The notes below the pieces were generated by a model, which was not told the origin of the DNA, ran no database searches, and was given only the letters and a program-made list of their open reading frames with translations. DNA of 8,414 nt, from NCBI GenBank assembly GCA_965262315.1, contig CBDHFJ010000067.1:1-8414 (forward strand). Direction: 5' to 3'. The position numbers were made by a program, and so were the translations under genes. Source of the DNA: JBCCFK01 sp965262315 (lineage in GTDB: Bacteria; Actinomycetota; Acidimicrobiia; Acidimicrobiales; UBA8592). Shown here one piece after another: positions 6,238-8,414 of this stretch; position 1 is the first letter of the stretch, and each line of letters opens with the position of its first letter.

Positions 6238-7590
6238 ATGGCGACCACCGACACGTACCTCACCGGCAACTACGCTCCCGTCCTGGACGAGGTGACGGCG
6301 ACCGACCTCATCGTCACGGGCACGATCCCGGCCGAACTCGACGGACGTCTGATCCGCAACGGGCCCAACCCGGTCGACGGTGGCCACCCGGAGGCCCACT
6401 GGTTCACCGGCACCGGCATGGTGCACGGCCTGCGCCTGCGCGACGGCAACGCCGAGTGGTACCGCAACCGCTTCGTGGTCTCCGACCGGGTCAGCGACGC
6501 GCTCGGCAAGCCGGTGACCCCCGGCCCGCGTTTCCATGACTCCGAAGGCACGGCCAACACGAACGTCATCGGCCACGCCGGCATGACGCTCGCCATCGTC
6601 GAGGCGGGCGGGTCGCCGGTGCTGCTCAGCGAGGACCTGGAGACGGTGGAACGCATCGACTTCAACGGCACCCTCGACGGTTCGTTCTCCGCTCATCCCA
6701 AGGTCGATCCCGTCACCGGAGAGCTCCATGTGGCCGCCTACCACTGGACCTGGGATTTCATCCGGTACCTCGTGGTCAACGCCGAAGGCACCGCGGTCAC
6801 CAAGAAGGTCGACGTGCCGGTCGGCTACAGCCCGATGGTGCACGACATCCACATCACCGAGACGTCGGCGCTGCTGTTCGACTTCCCGGTCCGTTTCGAT
6901 CTCGACAAGGCGATGGCCGGCCATCAACTCCCGTACTACTGGGTCGACGACGCCCCGGCCCGCGTCGGCGTGCTGCCGCTCGACGGAGCGGCTGACGACG
7001 TGCGGTGGTGCGAGGTAGAGCCGTGCTTCGCGTTCCATCCGTGCAACGCGTTCGACCTTCCCGACGGGCGGATCCAGATGGAGATCGCCCGCTACGACAC
7101 CTTGTTCCGCAACATCATCAACGGGCCGGCCGACTTCGACCCGATGTTCGACCGATGGACCCTCGACCCGGTCGCGGGCACCACGACGGAGGAGCGGCTG
7201 GACGACCGGTCCCACGAGTTCCCTCGCCACGACGAACGCCGACTCGGCCGCAAGGCCCGCTACGGCTACACCACGGGTTTCGTGGGCCACGAGGGGCCGG
7301 GCTACAAGCACGACTTCGAAGCCGACACGATCGAGGTCCACGACTTCGGGCCGGGTCGTGCCACGCAGGAGATGGTGTTCGTGCCACGCGACCCTGGGGC
7401 ATCGATCGACGACCCCACGAACGAAGACGACGGCTGGATCATGTCCTACGTGCACGATGCCACCACCGACACCTCCGACGTCGTCATCCTCGACGCCCAG
7501 AACTTCACCGGCGAACCGGTCGCCACGATCCACCTCCCCCAGCGGGTCCCGCAGGGCTTCCACGGCAACTGGGTCCCGACCCGCGCCTGA
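6238..7590 (+). CDS. Carotenoid oxygenase family protein (RPE65/CCD type)
   Basis: Non-heme iron oxygenase that cleaves a conjugated C=C bond with O2; family substrates include carotenoids, apocarotenals and, in the lignostilbene dioxygenase branch, stilbenes. The 450-residue length is typical of bacterial single-domain members. The four iron-binding histidines are readable on a seven-bladed propeller pattern: H153 (AHPKVD), H202 (VHDIHITE), H267 (FAFHPCNAF) and H442 (GFHGNWV). Likely second-shell glutamates are E122, E327 (HEFPR) and E396 (NEDDGW). The N-terminal GTIPAELDGRLIRNGPNP (28-45) is also a family hallmark. No signal peptide is visible, so it is cytoplasmic or peripherally membrane-bound. 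No carotenoid biosynthesis gene lies in the window, so the substrate stays open. The ATG at 6238 has no Shine-Dalgarno sequence; homology starts soon after it. Confidence 0.95.
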   Translation: MATTDTYLTGNYAPVLDEVTATDLIVTGTIPAELDGRLIRNGPNPVDGGHPEAHWFTGTGMVHGLRLRDGNAEWYRNRFVVSDRVSDALGKPVTPGPRFHDSEGTANTNVIGHAGMTLAIVEAGGSPVLLSEDLETVERIDFNGTLDGSFSAHPKVDPVTGELHVAAYHWTWDFIRYLVVNAEGTAVTKKVDVPVGYSPMVHDIHITETSALLFDFPVRFDLDKAMAGHQLPYYWVDDAPARVGVLPLDGAADDVRWCEVEPCFAFHPCNAFDLPDGRIQMEIARYDTLFRNIINGPADFDPMFDRWTLDPVAGTTTEERLDDRSHEFPRHDERRLGRKARYGYTTGFVGHEGPGYKHDFEADTIEVHDFGPGRATQEMVFVPRDPGASIDDPTNEDDGWIMSYVHDATTDTSDVVILDAQNFTGEPVATIHLPQRVPQGFHGNWVPTRA

Positions 7591-7624
7591 CGCCCCCGAT
7601 CCAGCGCGGAGCGAAACCCGCTCG

Positions 7625-7658
7625 CCCGCCAACGTTAGAGCCTCTAACGTCAGGCGGG
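7625..7658. promoter_or_regulatory. Composite palindromic operator candidate before the flavin enzyme gene
   Basis: The core at 7632-7650 is a perfect dyad: ACGTTAGAG, a central C, then CTCTAACGT. A second pair of arms, CCCGCC (7625-7630) and GGCGGG (7653-7658), flanks it. The core looks like operators of dimeric helix-turn-helix repressors such as TetR, MarR or GntR families. It lies nine bases before the ATG at 7660 and contains the candidate -10 box TAACGT, so a bound protein would block transcription. In RNA the outer arm GGCGGG would lie over the weak ribosome site. No regulator gene is in the window. Confidence 0.6.
7645..7650 (+). promoter_or_regulatory. Candidate -10 box for the flavin enzyme gene
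   Basis: TAACGT fits TAnnnT and ends nine bases before the ATG at 7660. It forms the right end of the palindrome core at 7632-7650. No good -35 box is visible. The start site would be at or a few bases before the ATG. Confidence 0.35.
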
Positions 7659-7659
7659 T

Positions 7660-8334
7660 ATGAGCGACGCTGAGACCCACGAAGCCCCCTCCCCTCGCGT
7701 CAAGGTCCGCCGCGGCGCGAACCGCGCCGACTACGGGCAGGCGACGATCTTCGAGATCCTCGATGCCGGGATGATCGCCCATGTCGGCGTCCAGACTCCC
7801 GACGGCCCCTTGGTGCTGCCGATGGCGTACGGCCGTGACGACGACAGGCTCTACCTCCATGGCGCCGCCGCCAACCATCTGCTCGGGACCGGCGCGGGCC
7901 ACGAGATCTGTGCCACGGTCACCCTGGTCGACGGCCTCGTGATGGCCCGCACCCCGTTCCACAACTCGATGAACTACCGCTCGGTCGTGGTGCGGGGTCT
8001 CGCCACCAAGATCACCGACGACGATGCCAAGCTGCGGGCGTTGAAGATCATCACCGACCACGTCGTGGCGAACTGGGACGCGACCCGGCCGGTGTCCGAC
8101 ATCGACAACCGCAAGACGCTGGTCCTGGAGATGCCGTTGGCCGAAGCGTCCGCAAAGGTCCGGGCCGGCGATCCGGTCGACGATCCGGAGGACATGGACG
8201 GACCGTGGTGGGCGGGCGTGATCCCGATCGAGACCCGCTTCCTGGCGCCCTACGCGGCCGGCGACCTGACCGGTACCGACCCGATGCCCGCCCAGTACGG
8301 CGCGCTGACCGGGAAGACCCCGGACGAGCGCTGA
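7660..8334 (+). CDS. Pyridoxamine 5'-phosphate oxidase-like flavin-binding protein
   Basis: A 224-residue protein of the PNPOx-like split-barrel fold, in the branch often annotated as flavin-nucleotide-binding or Pyridox_ox_2. Members bind FMN or, in actinobacteria, sometimes F420 or heme; most have no proven reaction, and true PNP oxidase activity is not implied. Family marks are the N-terminal VKVRRGANRADYGQATIFEIL (residues 14-34), VLPMAYGRDDDRLYLHG (52-68), the core DGLVMARTPFHNSMNYRSVVV (91-111), SAKVRAGDPVDD (164-175) and WWAGVIPI (183-190). The length is normal and nothing is missing. It follows the carotenoid oxygenase by 69 bases, but its own palindrome-covered promoter suggests separate, repressor-controlled expression, perhaps in response to a small molecule. 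It converges on the partial gene at the right edge. Confidence 0.92.
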   Translation: MSDAETHEAPSPRVKVRRGANRADYGQATIFEILDAGMIAHVGVQTPDGPLVLPMAYGRDDDRLYLHGAAANHLLGTGAGHEICATVTLVDGLVMARTPFHNSMNYRSVVVRGLATKITDDDAKLRALKIITDHVVANWDATRPVSDIDNRKTLVLEMPLAEASAKVRAGDPVDDPEDMDGPWWAGVIPIETRFLAPYAAGDLTGTDPMPAQYGALTGKTPDER

Positions 8335-8354
8335 CGCCGGCGCGTCGCCGTCAG
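8331..8354. repeat. Inverted repeat spanning two convergent stop codons
   Basis: CTGACG (8331-8336) and CGTCAG (8349-8354) are perfect 6-bp arms around 12 bases, with further partial pairing inside (CG/CG and a possible G-U pair). Each arm contains one of the TGA stop codons of the two convergent genes. It could act as a two-way transcription end, but no T-run follows on either strand, so a factor-independent terminator is not demonstrated. Confidence 0.3.
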
Positions 8355-8414
8355 GCCTGCTCGCAGACGGTGAACCAGGTCCATCGTCCGTCGACCAGCT
8401 TCCAGTGCAGGACC
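8351..8414 (-). CDS. C-terminal end of an unidentified protein
   Basis: An open minus-strand frame enters from the right edge and ends at a TGA (8353-8351). It encodes LHWKLVDGRWTWFTVCEQA in its last 19 full codons, after a Val. The tryptophan-rich, well-behaved ending and the convergent layout with a 16-base gap to the flavin enzyme gene suggest a real gene. There is too little to assign a family. Confidence 0.5.
   Translation of the reverse strand, partial: VLHWKLVDGRWTWFTVCEQA

Noticed and set aside
4386..6269. 627-codon open frame on the minus strand opposite LOG and DUF418
   Set aside because: Shadow frame of two recognised genes; composition is rich in D, R, H, E and S with no recognisable family.
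6187..8061. 624-codon open frame on the minus strand opposite the carotenoid oxygenase and flavin enzyme genes
   Set aside because: It runs antisense across two well-recognised genes and their intergenic spacer, with low-complexity composition (V, D, G, R rich) typical of high-GC shadow frames and no domain.
1..8414. Search for mobile elements, CRISPR, tRNA/rRNA, phage or defence genes, or an undescribed multi-gene system
   Set aside because: No transposase, integrase, repeat array, RNA gene or unusual base composition was seen; codon use is uniform and the genes are recognisable metabolic or membrane families. The best unknowns are the DUF418 and PH-like proteins.

Overview
The window is high-GC chromosomal DNA from an actinobacterium. 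Evidence for this is the strong G/C preference at third codon positions, an acyl-CoA carboxylase beta gene followed by the small actinobacterial epsilon-subunit gene, and several gene starts that look leaderless. The beta-subunit sequence reminds me of Acidimicrobiia proteins, but that is recall, not a search. I see no insertion sequence, phage, CRISPR, tRNA, rRNA or defence system. This looks like ordinary core and metabolic content, and the most interesting signals are in the short intergenic regions.

Layout, left to right. (1) 1-1094, minus: an MFS efflux-type transporter cut by the left edge. (2) 1170-2108, plus: monofunctional prephenate dehydratase (pheA) with an ACT domain, divergent from the transporter. 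(3) 2185-2649, plus: a small two-TM protein with a PH-like soluble part. (4) 2646-2819 and 2819-4375, minus: acyl-CoA carboxylase epsilon and beta subunits, with beta first in transcription. The epsilon stop codon overlaps the stop codon of the small membrane protein, tail to tail. (5) 4429-5028 and 5025-6152, plus: a LOG-family nucleotide phosphoribohydrolase overlapping by ATGA with a DUF418 (YeiB-type) membrane protein; this pair is divergent from the carboxylase pair. (6) 6238-7590, plus: a carotenoid oxygenase (RPE65/CCD family) with all four iron-binding histidines. (7) 7660-8334, plus: a pyridoxamine 5'-phosphate oxidase-like flavin protein. (8) 8351-8414, minus: the last 20 codons of an unidentified gene. 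No stretch over 300 bases lacks a gene; the longest gap is about 85 bases.

Functionally these are separate small transcription units: phenylalanine synthesis, acyl-CoA carboxylation, purine-type nucleotide cleavage with an unknown membrane partner, apocarotenoid or stilbene cleavage, and a flavin enzyme. Two transcriptionally coupled pairs (beta/epsilon carboxylase and LOG/DUF418) have overlapping start and stop codons. The recurring regulatory theme is a TAnnnT -10 hexamer 6-9 bases upstream of the start codon at five gene starts, implying leaderless mRNAs. Three of the intergenic regions also contain perfect inverted repeats placed like operators.
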